Origin: Bradyrhizobium guangxiense | GTDB lineage: Bacteria; Pseudomonadota; Alphaproteobacteria; Rhizobiales; Xanthobacteraceae | Direction: 5' to 3' | DNA: 64,000 nt | Assembly: GCF_004114915.1 (NCBI RefSeq) | Contig: NZ_CP022219.1 | Span: 1,704,501-1,768,500, forward strand | Part shown: positions 8,785 through 17,191 of the stretch, piece by piece | Position numbering within the stretch: the first letter of the stretch is position 1 | Layout of the letters: every line of letters begins with the position of its first letter | Notes under the pieces: model-generated | Seen by the model: only the letters and a program-made list of their open reading frames with translations | Told to the model about the DNA's origin: nothing | Database searches by the model: none | Position numbers and translations under genes: made by a program

Positions 8785-8862
8785 GGAGCTAACATCCTAG
8801 CGTTCTCAAAGGCCCCCGCGCGTGTTACACGCCATATCCAGACTACCCAGCGAGCACCCGGT

Positions 8863-9570
8863 TTGGCGAAGGCAAAGCGAACTCTGAAATGGCAGCGCGA
8901 TCCCGAGGGGATGCGGCTGCGCATTCTCGAAGCTGCCAAGCAGGAGTTTTCCGCCCATGGCCTCGCCGGCGCGCGCGTCGATCGCATTGCGGCCAAGGCC
9001 GGCGCCAACAAGCGCATGCTGTATTACCACGTCGGCAACAAGGACCAGCTCTATCTCGCGGTGCTCGAAGGCGCCTATGACAAGATCCGCAGCGAGGAGC
9101 GGGGGCTCGATCTCGAACATCTCGATCCGCCCGAGGCGATCAGGCGCCTGATCGAGTTCACCTGGAATTACTTCCTGCGCAATCCGGAATTCCTGTCGCT
9201 GCTCCAGACCGAGAACCTCGCGCGCGCGAAGCACCTGAAGAAATCGACAAAGGTCAAGTCGATGCACTCGCCTTTCGTCGAGATGATCCGCGCCGTGGTG
9301 CGGCGCGGCGTCGAGTCCGGCGATTTCCAGGTCGCCGTCGATCCGGTGCAGCTTTACATCTCGATCGCGGCACTCAGCTTCTTCTACCTCTCGAACTCGG
9401 CAACACTGAGCGTGATCTTCGGCCGCGATTTGCTGGACAAGAAGGCCAAGGACGAGCGGCTGGCGCACATGGTCGGCCTCGTGCTGGCGGCATTGACGGG
9501 GCAATCGGTCGCGCTGTTCGAGATTGCGAAGGCGCCGAAGTCGCGCACCGCGGTGGCGCAGACGGTGTAG
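8863..9570 (+). CDS. TetR/AcrR family transcriptional regulator (TTG start)
   Basis: A 235-residue TetR-type repressor. The N-terminal HTH is complete (RILEAAKQEFSAHGLAGARVDRIAAKAGANKRMLYYHVGNKDQLY, residues about 19-65); the C-terminal ligand domain resembles the TetR_C group of RutR-like proteins. No in-frame ATG precedes the HTH and the frame opens with TTG at 8863 (MAKAKRTLKW), so this is an uncommon start codon. It lies upstream of, and in the same direction as, the ABC importer and catabolic genes, and probably controls them. No clear operator was found. Confidence 0.8.
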   Translation: MAKAKRTLKWQRDPEGMRLRILEAAKQEFSAHGLAGARVDRIAAKAGANKRMLYYHVGNKDQLYLAVLEGAYDKIRSEERGLDLEHLDPPEAIRRLIEFTWNYFLRNPEFLSLLQTENLARAKHLKKSTKVKSMHSPFVEMIRAVVRRGVESGDFQVAVDPVQLYISIAALSFFYLSNSATLSVIFGRDLLDKKAKDERLAHMVGLVLAALTGQSVALFEIAKAPKSRTAVAQTV

Positions 9571-9584
9571 CGCTCCATTCTCTG

Positions 9585-9624
9585 CTGTCATTCCGGGTTC
9601 GATGCTTCGCATCGCCCCGGAATG
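9585..9624. repeat. CATTCCGGG palindromic intergenic repeat, copy B (short form)
   Basis: A 40-base element, GTCATTCCGGGTTCGATG followed by CTTCG and CATCGCCCCGGAATGAC. It can fold into one long hairpin. It lies immediately after the TetR stop and could act as its transcript end. It is the minimal version of the longer copies A, C, D and E. Confidence 0.75.
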
Positions 9625-9739
9625 ACGACGTTGGTGTACCGGAACCCCCCGCACAAAACGTCACAGGGAAAGCTCTGGACAGTATTTATCCAACGGGTTA
9701 ATTTCTCCCCATAACGAAGAAGACTGCCGGGAGTGAAAA

Positions 9740-10549
9740 TTGGCCGAGCCGAAGCCACAAAGTGCCATCTCCAGGATGCTGAATGCGGCCTGGGTTCGGC
9801 CGTTCTTGTTCCTGGTCTTCATCGTCGTCGCTTGGGATCTGGCGATCCGCCTGTTCAAGATCCCCGCCTACCAGATCCCGTCGCCGCTGGATGTCGTCGC
9901 CGTGCTGCGGACCGAATGGCCGGAATTGCTGCGCCAGTCCTGGCCGACCACCTATGCGACCGTTTGCGGCTTCCTGCTGTCGGCGCTGTTCGGCATTCCG
10001 GTCGCGATGCTGATTGCGGGCTCGAAGACGGTGGAGAGCTACGTCTATCCGCTGCTGGTGTTCTCGCAATCCGTGCCGAAGATCGCGATCGCGCCGCTGT
10101 TCGTGGTCTGGTTCGGCTTCGGTATCGTTCCGAAGGTGATCTCGGCGTTCCTGCTCGGCTTCTTCCCGGTGGTGGTCTCCGCGGTGCAGGGCTTCAAATC
10201 GGTCGACCCGGATATGGTCGATCTCGCCCGCGCCATGCAAGGCAGCCGCCTGCAGGTGTTCCGCGCCGTAAACCTGCCGCATGCGCTGCCGGCGATCTTC
10301 TCGGGCCTCAAAGTGTCGGTGACGCTCGCCGTGGTCGGCGCCGTCGTCGGCGAGTTCGTCGGCTCCAATTCCGGCATCGGCTATGTCATGCAGCGCTCGA
10401 TCGGCACCTTCGACCTGCCGACGATGTTCGCCGCGCTGGTGATCCTGGCGCTGCTCGGCGTGGTCCTGTTCTGGATCGTCGACCGGATCGAGAAGCTGAT
10501 CATTCCCTGGCATGTCAGCCAGCGCGAGGACGTGATTCTCGCATCTTAA
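9740..10549 (+). CDS. ABC transporter permease, TauC/SsuC (NMT1-linked) type
   Basis: A 269-residue inner-membrane permease of the nitrate/sulfonate/taurine/hydroxymethylpyrimidine import group. About six hydrophobic helices are visible and the EAA-type loop is present (LARAMQGSRLQVFRAVNLPHALP, around residue 165-187), which docks the ATPase. The start is TTG at 9740, with GGGAG seven bases upstream. It is the first gene of the importer, followed by the binding protein and then the ATPase. Confidence 0.88.
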   Translation: MAEPKPQSAISRMLNAAWVRPFLFLVFIVVAWDLAIRLFKIPAYQIPSPLDVVAVLRTEWPELLRQSWPTTYATVCGFLLSALFGIPVAMLIAGSKTVESYVYPLLVFSQSVPKIAIAPLFVVWFGFGIVPKVISAFLLGFFPVVVSAVQGFKSVDPDMVDLARAMQGSRLQVFRAVNLPHALPAIFSGLKVSVTLAVVGAVVGEFVGSNSGIGYVMQRSIGTFDLPTMFAALVILALLGVVLFWIVDRIEKLIIPWHVSQREDVILAS

Positions 10550-10602
10550 ACTCAAGCAACGGCCGTTAACGGCCGAAACATAACGACGCAGGGAGAGTAA
10601 CG

Positions 10603-11595
10603 ATGAAGCGGTGGATTGGGGTTGCATCCGTGGCACTGATGGCGTTCGCAACCGTGCCGGCGCAGGCAGCCGACAAGGTCGTGCTGATGCTGAACTGGTA
10701 CGTCTATGGCGAGCACGCGCCGTTCTACTACGGCAAGGCCAAGGGCATTTATGCCGCTGAGGGCATCGACCTCGAGATTCAGGAAGGCCGCGGCTCGGCT
10801 GCGACCACGCAGGCCGTCGCTGCCAAGACCGCGGACTTCGGCTATGTCGATGTTCCCACCATGATGCGCGCCGCGATCAAGGGCGCGCCCGTGGTCGCGA
10901 CCGGCGTCCTGCTGCAGACCTCACCGATGTCCGCCATGGGCTTCGTCGACAAGAACATTAGGAAGCCCGAGGACATCAAGGGCAAGACCGTGGCGATCAC
11001 ACCGGCGGATTCGATGACGCAGATCTGGCCGTTGTTCCTCAAGAAGACCGGCTTGAAGGAGAGCGACTTCAAGACCGTCGCCGGCGACGGCCAGACCAAG
11101 CTCAACGCCGTCATCAACGGCCAGGCCGATCTGCTGCTCGGTTACGTCATGGACCAGTCGATGAAGATCAAGGACGCCACCGGCAAGGACGTCTATCCGA
11201 TCAAGTTCGCCGACTACGGCATCAACATGGTCTCGTCAGGCATCATCGCCAATACCGACTATGTGAAGGCCAATGTCGATCTCGTCCGCCGCTTCATGTC
11301 GGCGACCACGAAGGCGGTCGAGGCAGCCGAGAAGGAGCCGAAGGCCGCCGCGCAGTCGATCCTCGATGCCAACCCGAAGGGCGGCAAGATCGACACGCTG
11401 ACGCAGGGCTTTGAGCTGACCATTCCGCTGTATCGGACCGCGGAGACCAAGAGCAAGCGGCCATTTCAGGTCACCGACCAGAACATGACCGAGACCGTCA
11501 ATCTGCTGGTCGAATATGGCGGGGTCGACGCCAAGGCCAAGGAGAACCCGAAGGCCTTCTACACCAACGATTACCTGCCGAAGAGCGGCTCGTGA
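10603..11595 (+). CDS. ABC transporter substrate-binding protein, NMT1/THI5-like
   Basis: A 330-residue periplasmic binding protein with a clean signal peptide (MKRWIGVASVALMAFA, cleavage near AQAA|DK at about residue 22-24). NMT1-family features follow: VVLMLNWYVYGEHAPFYYGKAKGIYAAEGID, then KGKTVAITPADS. The family binds small organic molecules such as pyrimidine precursors, taurine or aromatics, so the ligand is open. GGGAG lies about nine bases before the ATG. The linked catabolic enzymes suggest a sugar-like or polyol ligand. Confidence 0.88.
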   Translation: MKRWIGVASVALMAFATVPAQAADKVVLMLNWYVYGEHAPFYYGKAKGIYAAEGIDLEIQEGRGSAATTQAVAAKTADFGYVDVPTMMRAAIKGAPVVATGVLLQTSPMSAMGFVDKNIRKPEDIKGKTVAITPADSMTQIWPLFLKKTGLKESDFKTVAGDGQTKLNAVINGQADLLLGYVMDQSMKIKDATGKDVYPIKFADYGINMVSSGIIANTDYVKANVDLVRRFMSATTKAVEAAEKEPKAAAQSILDANPKGGKIDTLTQGFELTIPLYRTAETKSKRPFQVTDQNMTETVNLLVEYGGVDAKAKENPKAFYTNDYLPKSGS

Positions 11596-11609
11596 TTGCA
11601 ACATACACT

Positions 11610-11687
11610 GTCATTCCGGGGCGCCCGAAGGGCGAACCCGGAATCTCGAGATTCCGGGTCTGGTCCTTCGGACCATCCCGGAATGAC
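11610..11687. repeat. CATTCCGGG palindromic intergenic repeat, copy C
   Basis: Runs from GTCATTCCGGGG to CCCGGAATGAC. It contains two inner inverted parts, around CGCCCGAAGGGCG and around CTCGAG (GAATCTCGAGATTCCGGG). It separates the binding-protein gene from the ATPase gene of the same importer, a position where a hairpin can stabilise the upstream mRNA and reduce downstream expression. Confidence 0.75.
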
Positions 11688-11716
11688 GGTTCGTATCGTC
11701 GAGCGGACTTGATCGA

Positions 11717-12559
11717 ATGAAAGCAGCAGAAGCGATATCTCCCTTGCAGCCTGCCGGGCATCTGCGCCTGGTGTCAGACCGGGCCGGCGATGCGTCGGGC
11801 ATCAAGCTGTCGGGCGTGTCGAAGACCTACCGGACGCGCGACGGCGACGTGCCGTCGCTGCGGCCGCTCGACTTCCACATCAATGACGGCGAGTTCTTCG
11901 TCGTGGTCGGCCCTTCCGGCTGCGGCAAGTCCACGCTGCTCAAGCTGATCTCCGGTCTGCTGCCGCCAACCACGGGCGAGATCCTGGTCGAGGGCGAGAA
12001 GGTGATGACGCCGCACGGCAATGTCGGCATCGTCTTCCAGAACGCGTTGCTCCTGCCGTGGCGCAACATCCTGGGCAACGTGATGCTGCCGATCGACATG
12101 AAGCGGCTGCCGCGGCAGGAATATCTCGACCGCGCCAAGTCGCTGCTGAAGCTGGTCGGGCTCGAAGGCTTCGAGAAGAAGCTGCCCTGGCAGCTTTCCG
12201 GCGGCATGCAGCAGCGTGCCTCGATCTGCCGCGCGCTGGTGCATGATCCCAGGATCATGCTGATGGACGAGCCGTTCGGCGCGCTCGATGCGCTGACGCG
12301 CGAGCGCATGAATGTCGAGTTGATGCGGATCCAGCGCGAGACCAGGAAGACGGTGCTGCTGATCACGCATTCGATTCCGGAAGCCGTGTTCCTCGCCGAC
12401 CGCGTGCTGGTCATGACCGAGCGCCCCGGCGCGGTCGCCGCGATCTACGACGTGCCGCTGCCTCGCCCGCGCTCGCTCGACGTGATGGCCGACCCAGTCT
12501 TCACCGAAATCGTGCAACGCATCCGCAAGCATTTCTTCTCGCAAGGTGCATTGGATTAA
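11717..12559 (+). CDS. ABC transporter ATP-binding protein, TauB/SsuB type
   Basis: A 280-residue ATPase for the upstream permease. Walker A GPSGCGKST (around residue 64-72), Q-loop VFQNALLLPW, signature LSGGMQQRASICRAL, Walker B IMLMDEPFGALD, and H-loop LLITHSIPEAV are all intact. A non-conserved stretch of about 28 residues precedes the domain. The enolase-superfamily gene starts four bases after the stop, or overlaps it if GTG 12546 is used. Confidence 0.9.
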   Translation: MKAAEAISPLQPAGHLRLVSDRAGDASGIKLSGVSKTYRTRDGDVPSLRPLDFHINDGEFFVVVGPSGCGKSTLLKLISGLLPPTTGEILVEGEKVMTPHGNVGIVFQNALLLPWRNILGNVMLPIDMKRLPRQEYLDRAKSLLKLVGLEGFEKKLPWQLSGGMQQRASICRALVHDPRIMLMDEPFGALDALTRERMNVELMRIQRETRKTVLLITHSIPEAVFLADRVLVMTERPGAVAAIYDVPLPRPRSLDVMADPVFTEIVQRIRKHFFSQGALD

Positions 12560-12563
12560 GACC

Positions 12564-13961
12564 ATGGCGCCCCGCCTGAAGCTGCGAGACATCGCCTTCT
12601 TCGAGCGTCCCGTGCAGTTCGCGCGACCGTTCCGCTTTGGCGCGATCACGATCAATGCGACGCCGCAGCTGTTCTTGCGGGTCGAGATCGAGGTCGAGGG
12701 CAGGGGCGTTGCGATCGGCGCCAGCGCCGAGCTGCTGGTGCCGAAATGGTTCGACAAGCGGCCGGAGCTGTCGCCGGCGCAGACGATCGACGGCCTGCGA
12801 CGATCGCTCGAGATTGCGCGTGGGCTTTATCTGGCACGCACCGGATATCAGACCGCGTTCGATCTGCAGGCTTCGTGCATCGGTGCCCAGATCGCGACCT
12901 GTGCGAAGAAGAACATTCCGCCGCTTGCCGCGGCTTACGGCCCGGCGGAAATCGACAAGGCGATCCTCGATGCGCTGCTCCGCGCCGTCGAGACCAGCTT
13001 CTTCGACGGAATGGCTGCCAACATCGCCGGCATCGATGCGCGGCTTTGTCCTGACTTGAGCGAGAACGACATCAGGACGTTCCTCGCCGGCCGGGTGCCG
13101 CTGCAGCGTGTTGCCATCAGGCACACGGTCGGCCTTGATGGTGTCGTTGAAGGCGAGGGCGGCGTCGCCGATCCGCGCGAGAACGCCGGGGCGCGGTACT
13201 TCAAGCTCAAGCTGTCGGGTGATCCTGTCGCCGATGCAGCGCGGCTGGTGCGGATCGGCAAGGAACTCGATACGCTCGGGCGCGACTATCGGGTGACGCT
13301 CGATGCCAACGAGCAATATGCGGATCTCGCCGCTTTGCAGGCGCTGATGGACCGGCTCGATCATGACGCCGCGCTGCGTCCGATCGCCACGCGCCTGCTC
13401 TATGTCGAACAACCGATGCCGCGCGACGTCACGCGGCAGTCGGCGCTCGGCGCGCTGGCCGCGCGCGACTTCATCATCGACGAGGCCGATGATTCCTACG
13501 ATGCCTTTGCGGCGGCGCGGGCGCTCGGCTATCGCGGCATTTCCTCGAAATCCTGCAAGGGGCTCTACAAGTCCATCGTCAACGCCACACGCGTGGCGAA
13601 ATGGAGCGCGGAAGGCGGGCGGTTCTTCATCACCGGCGAGGACCTCACCTGCCAGGCGGGTCTTGCCGTGCAGCAGGATCTTGCGCTCGGCGCCTTCATC
13701 GGCGTCACCCATGCCGAACGCAACGGCCATCACTATGTCGACGGTTTTGGCGACGCGCCCTCCGCGGAAGCGCAGGCCTTCGCGGCCGCGCATCCCGATC
13801 TCTATGCCGATGCCGGGCAGGGCATCCGGCTCTCCATTCACGACGGCGACCTCCTGACGGGATCGCTCAACACAGTGGGCTTTGCGACGTCGGTCCATCC
13901 GGACTGGTCGGCGCTTCGCCCGCTCGAACAGCTAAATTCACTCTGGGAGCAATCGGCATGA
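12564..13961 (+). CDS. enolase superfamily (mandelate racemase/muconate lactonizing-like) enzyme
   Basis: A 465-residue protein with the barrel signatures of the mandelate racemase/MLE group: a Kx K pair (K214/K216 in FKLKLSGD), metal-ligand candidates in TLDANEQ (D247, N249), YVEQPMP (E282) and IIDEAD (D306/E307), and lysines in SSKSCKGLYKS (K329, K332). Members abstract a proton alpha to a carboxylate and then dehydrate, racemise or cycloisomerise. It is longer than the usual 360-400 residues. GTG at 12546 is an alternative start. It ends with an ATGA overlap into the Gfo/Idh/MocA gene, so the two are probably translated together. Confidence 0.7.
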   Translation: MAPRLKLRDIAFFERPVQFARPFRFGAITINATPQLFLRVEIEVEGRGVAIGASAELLVPKWFDKRPELSPAQTIDGLRRSLEIARGLYLARTGYQTAFDLQASCIGAQIATCAKKNIPPLAAAYGPAEIDKAILDALLRAVETSFFDGMAANIAGIDARLCPDLSENDIRTFLAGRVPLQRVAIRHTVGLDGVVEGEGGVADPRENAGARYFKLKLSGDPVADAARLVRIGKELDTLGRDYRVTLDANEQYADLAALQALMDRLDHDAALRPIATRLLYVEQPMPRDVTRQSALGALAARDFIIDEADDSYDAFAAARALGYRGISSKSCKGLYKSIVNATRVAKWSAEGGRFFITGEDLTCQAGLAVQQDLALGAFIGVTHAERNGHHYVDGFGDAPSAEAQAFAAAHPDLYADAGQGIRLSIHDGDLLTGSLNTVGFATSVHPDWSALRPLEQLNSLWEQSA

Positions 13962-15109
13962 CCACCCAACGTCTCGGTCTCATCATGAACGGCGTCACCG
14001 GCCGCATGGGGCTCAATCAGCATCTGATTCGCTCGATCGTCGCGATCCGCGACCAGGGCGGCGTCCGCCTGAAGAACGGCGACTGCGTCATGCCCGATCC
14101 GATCCTGGTCGGCCGCAGCGCCGAGAAGGTCGAGGCGCTTGCCAAGCGCTACAACATCACGCGGTGGACCACCGACCTCGACGCGGCGCTCGCTGACAAG
14201 AACGACACCATGTTCTTCGACGCCGCGACCACACAGGCGCGTCCCGGTCTTCTGACCCAGGCCATCAACGCCGGCAAGCATGTCTATTGCGAGAAGCCGA
14301 TCGCGACCAATTTCGAGGACGCCGTCGAGGTCGTGAAGCTCGCCAATGCCAAGGGCGTCAAGCACGGCACAGTGCAGGACAAGCTGTTCCTGCCCGGGTT
14401 GAAGAAGATCGCCTTCCTGCGCGATTCCGGCTTCTTCGGCCGCATCCTCTCGGTCCGCGGCGAGTTCGGCTATTGGGTGTTCGAGGGCGGCTGGCAGGAG
14501 GCGCAGCGGCCGTCCTGGAACTACCGCGACGAGGACGGCGGCGGCATCATCCTCGACATGGTCTGCCACTGGCGCTACGTGCTCGACAACCTCTTCGGCA
14601 ATGTCCAGAGCGTGGTCTGCATCGGCAACACCGATATCCCCGAACGGTTTGACGAACAGGGCAGGAAGTACAAGGCGACCGCCGACGATTCCGCCTACGC
14701 GACCTTCCAGCTCGAAGGCGGCATCATCGCCCATATCAACATGTCCTGGGTGACGCGCGTCTATCGCGACGATCTCGTCACCTTCCAGGTTGACGGCACG
14801 CTCGGCTCGGCGGTCGCGGGTCTCTCCGACTGCATGATCCAGGCACGGCAAGCCACCCCGAGGCCTGTGTGGAATCCCGACGAGAAGCGGTTGCACGATT
14901 TCTACGGCGACTGGCAGAAGCTGCCCGACAACGTTACCTATGACAACGGCTTCAAGGAGCAGTGGGAGATGTTCATCCGCCACGTCTACGAGGATGCGCC
15001 CTACAAGTTCACACTGCTCGAAGGTGCCAAGGGCGTGCAGCTCGCTGAATGCGCGCTGAAGAGCTGGAAGGAGCGGCGCTGGATCGACGTCGCCCCGATC
15101 AAGGTCTGA
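13958..15109 (+). CDS. Gfo/Idh/MocA family NAD(P)-dependent oxidoreductase
   Basis: A 383-residue dehydrogenase of the glucose-fructose oxidoreductase/inositol dehydrogenase family. A Rossmann start (LIMNGVTGRMGLNQH) and the family EKP motif (HVYCEKPIATN, around residue 109-119) are visible; Lys of EKP is the usual catalytic residue. The second domain includes GGGIILDMVCHWRYVLDNLFG, where D and H fit the substrate site. The ATG overlaps the previous stop (ATGA); the longer frame from 13601 is a shadow of the upstream gene. It likely oxidises a sugar or cyclitol hydroxyl to a keto group as an early step. Confidence 0.85.
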   Translation: MTTQRLGLIMNGVTGRMGLNQHLIRSIVAIRDQGGVRLKNGDCVMPDPILVGRSAEKVEALAKRYNITRWTTDLDAALADKNDTMFFDAATTQARPGLLTQAINAGKHVYCEKPIATNFEDAVEVVKLANAKGVKHGTVQDKLFLPGLKKIAFLRDSGFFGRILSVRGEFGYWVFEGGWQEAQRPSWNYRDEDGGGIILDMVCHWRYVLDNLFGNVQSVVCIGNTDIPERFDEQGRKYKATADDSAYATFQLEGGIIAHINMSWVTRVYRDDLVTFQVDGTLGSAVAGLSDCMIQARQATPRPVWNPDEKRLHDFYGDWQKLPDNVTYDNGFKEQWEMFIRHVYEDAPYKFTLLEGAKGVQLAECALKSWKERRWIDVAPIKV

Positions 15110-15119
15110 GGAGGGGCGC

Positions 15120-16310
15120 ATGAACAAGCCCGTGCAAACGATGTCGTCACTGTCGCTGAAGCTGCCGAAGGCCGATCGCTCGATCGAGACCTATCGGCTC
15201 GCGGCCTCGCGCACGTTTCCCGCAAAGCTCGAGGGGCCGCTGAACCGCATCGCCTTCTCGGCCGTGCACACCGTGGCCGATCCCTTCGCCGACAACGATC
15301 CCTGGCTGTCGGTTGCCGTCGACTGGGACAAGACCATCGCCTTCCGCGAGCATGTCTGGGATCTCGGTCTCGGCGTTGCCGAAGCGATGGACACTGCGCA
15401 GCGCGGCATGGGCCTGGACTGGCCGACCTCGCTGGAGCTGATCACGCGGTCGGTCGCCGCAGCGAAGCGGCGCAACGCGCTGGTGTTTTCGGGCGCCGGC
15501 ACCGATCATCTCGCGGTCGAGGACGCCAGGAGCCTCGACGACGTGATCCGTGCCTATGAGGAGCAGGTTTCGGCGGTCGAGAAGGTCGGCGGCCGCATCA
15601 TCCTGATGGCGTCGCGCGCGCTGGCAAGGCTCGGCCGCAATGCCGACGACTACGCGAAGGTCTACAATCACGTGCTGTCGCAGGTTCGCGAGCCCGTCAT
15701 CATCCACTGGCTCGGCGACATGTTCGATCCCGCGCTGGCCGGCTATTGGGGCACGAAAGATCTCGACAAGGCGATGGACACGGCTGTCGCCATCATCAAC
15801 GGCAATGCCGCCAAGGTCGACGGCGTGAAGGTCTCGCTGCTCGACAAGCAGCGCGAGATCGACATGCGCCGTCGCCTCGACAAGCGCATCAAGATGTACA
15901 CCGGCGACGACTTCAACTACGCGGAGCTGATCGCCGGCGACAGCGAAGGCTTCTCGCATGCGCTGCTCGGCATCTTCGATGCGATCGCGCCGGCGGCGTC
16001 CTACGCGCTGTCGCGGCTTGCGGCCGGCGACGAGGCCGGCTTTCACGACGTGCTCGGGCCGACGGTGCCGCTGTCGCGGCACATCTTCAAGGCGCCGACG
16101 CGGTTCTACAAGACCGGCGTCGTGTTCATGGCCTATCTCAATGGCCACCAGGATCATTTCACCATGGTCGGCGGACAGGAGAGCACGCGCTCCACGCTGC
16201 ATCTGGCCGAACTGTTCCGGCTCGCCGACAAGGCCGGCCTGCTCGCCAATCCTGAACTCGCGACGCAGCGGATGAAGACCGTGCTCGCCACCCACGGTAT
16301 CGAATCCTGA
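15120..16310 (+). CDS. DUF993 family protein (dihydrodipicolinate synthase-like TIM barrel)
   Basis: A 396-residue protein that I recognise as DUF993, a family related to the class I aldolase/DHDPS barrels but without an established reaction. GAGTDHLAV, GGRIILMASRALA and EPVIIHWLGDMFDP are the recognisable blocks. Lysines that could form a Schiff base occur (for example in VDGVKVSLLDK) but I cannot assign the active one. It starts ten bases after the oxidoreductase stop behind GAGGGG and shares one base with the next start, so it belongs firmly to this operon. An aldolase or lyase role on the keto-sugar is plausible but inferred. Confidence 0.75.
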   Translation: MNKPVQTMSSLSLKLPKADRSIETYRLAASRTFPAKLEGPLNRIAFSAVHTVADPFADNDPWLSVAVDWDKTIAFREHVWDLGLGVAEAMDTAQRGMGLDWPTSLELITRSVAAAKRRNALVFSGAGTDHLAVEDARSLDDVIRAYEEQVSAVEKVGGRIILMASRALARLGRNADDYAKVYNHVLSQVREPVIIHWLGDMFDPALAGYWGTKDLDKAMDTAVAIINGNAAKVDGVKVSLLDKQREIDMRRRLDKRIKMYTGDDFNYAELIAGDSEGFSHALLGIFDAIAPAASYALSRLAAGDEAGFHDVLGPTVPLSRHIFKAPTRFYKTGVVFMAYLNGHQDHFTMVGGQESTRSTLHLAELFRLADKAGLLANPELATQRMKTVLATHGIES

Positions 16311-17173
16311 TGCGTGACTTTTCGTCCGACCATCGCTGGCTGTCGCTGAACACGGCAACCGTCCGCAAGCAGGGTGATCTCGTCGAGATCATCGAGGCCT
16401 GCGCGAAGCACGGCATCCGCGCCATCGATCCTTGGCGCGACCAGGTTGCCGGCGTCGGTCTCGACCGCGCCGTGCGTGCAGTGCGCGACGCCGGCCTCGA
16501 TCTGTCGGGTTATTGCCGCGGCGGCATGTTCACCTCAGACGCCTCGCGCCGTGGCGAGGTTCGCGACGACAACCGCCGCTGTGTGGACGAGGCCAAGGCG
16601 CTGGGCGCGCCCTGCATCGTCCTCGTCGTCGGCGGCCTGCCGCAATATTCGCGGCCGGGCAGCGAGGCCTCAAAGGATCTTGTAGCCGCGCGCGGGCAGG
16701 TCGAAGAAGCCCTTGCCGACATGCTCGATTATGCCAGGCAGGCCAAGCTCCCGCTGGCGATCGAGCCGCTGCATCCGGCTTACGCGGCCGACCGTGCCTG
16801 CGTGAACACGACGAAGCAGGCGCTCGACATCTGCGACCGGCTCGACCCTGATCGTAGCGGCATGCTCGGCGTCGCGCTCGATGTCTATCACATCTGGTGG
16901 GATCCGGAGCTGATGGGCCAGATCGCGCGCGCTGGCCAGGATCGCCTGCTGGCCTTCCACGTCTGCGACTGGCTGGGGCCGACAAGAGACATCCTCAACG
17001 ACCGCGGCATGATGGGCGATGGCGTCATCGACATCAAATCGGTGCGTGCGGCCGTCGAGGCGCAGGGCTTTGCCGGCTATTCCGAGATCGAGATCTTCTC
17101 CAACGACTGGTGGGGCAAACCGATGGACGAGGTGCTGCGCACCTGCATCGCGCGCCATCAGACGGTGGTGTAG
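16310..17173 (+). CDS. sugar phosphate isomerase/epimerase-like TIM-barrel protein
   Basis: A 287-residue protein of the xylose isomerase-like / AP endonuclease 2 superfamily. Metal-site candidates are IEPLHP (Glu about residue 148), ALDVYHIWWDP (Asp about 185, His about 188), HVCDW (His about 217) and SEIEIFSNDWW (Glu about 259). These fit the usual E-D-H-E set. Members isomerise or epimerise keto sugars; some act as lyases. Its ATG overlaps the DUF993 stop by one base (TGATG). It is the last gene of the cluster and is convergent with the LTXXQ protein gene. Confidence 0.8.
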   Translation: MRDFSSDHRWLSLNTATVRKQGDLVEIIEACAKHGIRAIDPWRDQVAGVGLDRAVRAVRDAGLDLSGYCRGGMFTSDASRRGEVRDDNRRCVDEAKALGAPCIVLVVGGLPQYSRPGSEASKDLVAARGQVEEALADMLDYARQAKLPLAIEPLHPAYAADRACVNTTKQALDICDRLDPDRSGMLGVALDVYHIWWDPELMGQIARAGQDRLLAFHVCDWLGPTRDILNDRGMMGDGVIDIKSVRAAVEAQGFAGYSEIEIFSNDWWGKPMDEVLRTCIARHQTVV

Positions 17174-17191
17174 AGCTCCCGCCTCACGTCC

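Noticed and set aside
13601..13957. Upstream extension of the Gfo/Idh/MocA gene
   Set aside because: It overlaps the enolase-superfamily gene in another frame, and the Rossmann fold starts right after ATG 13958.
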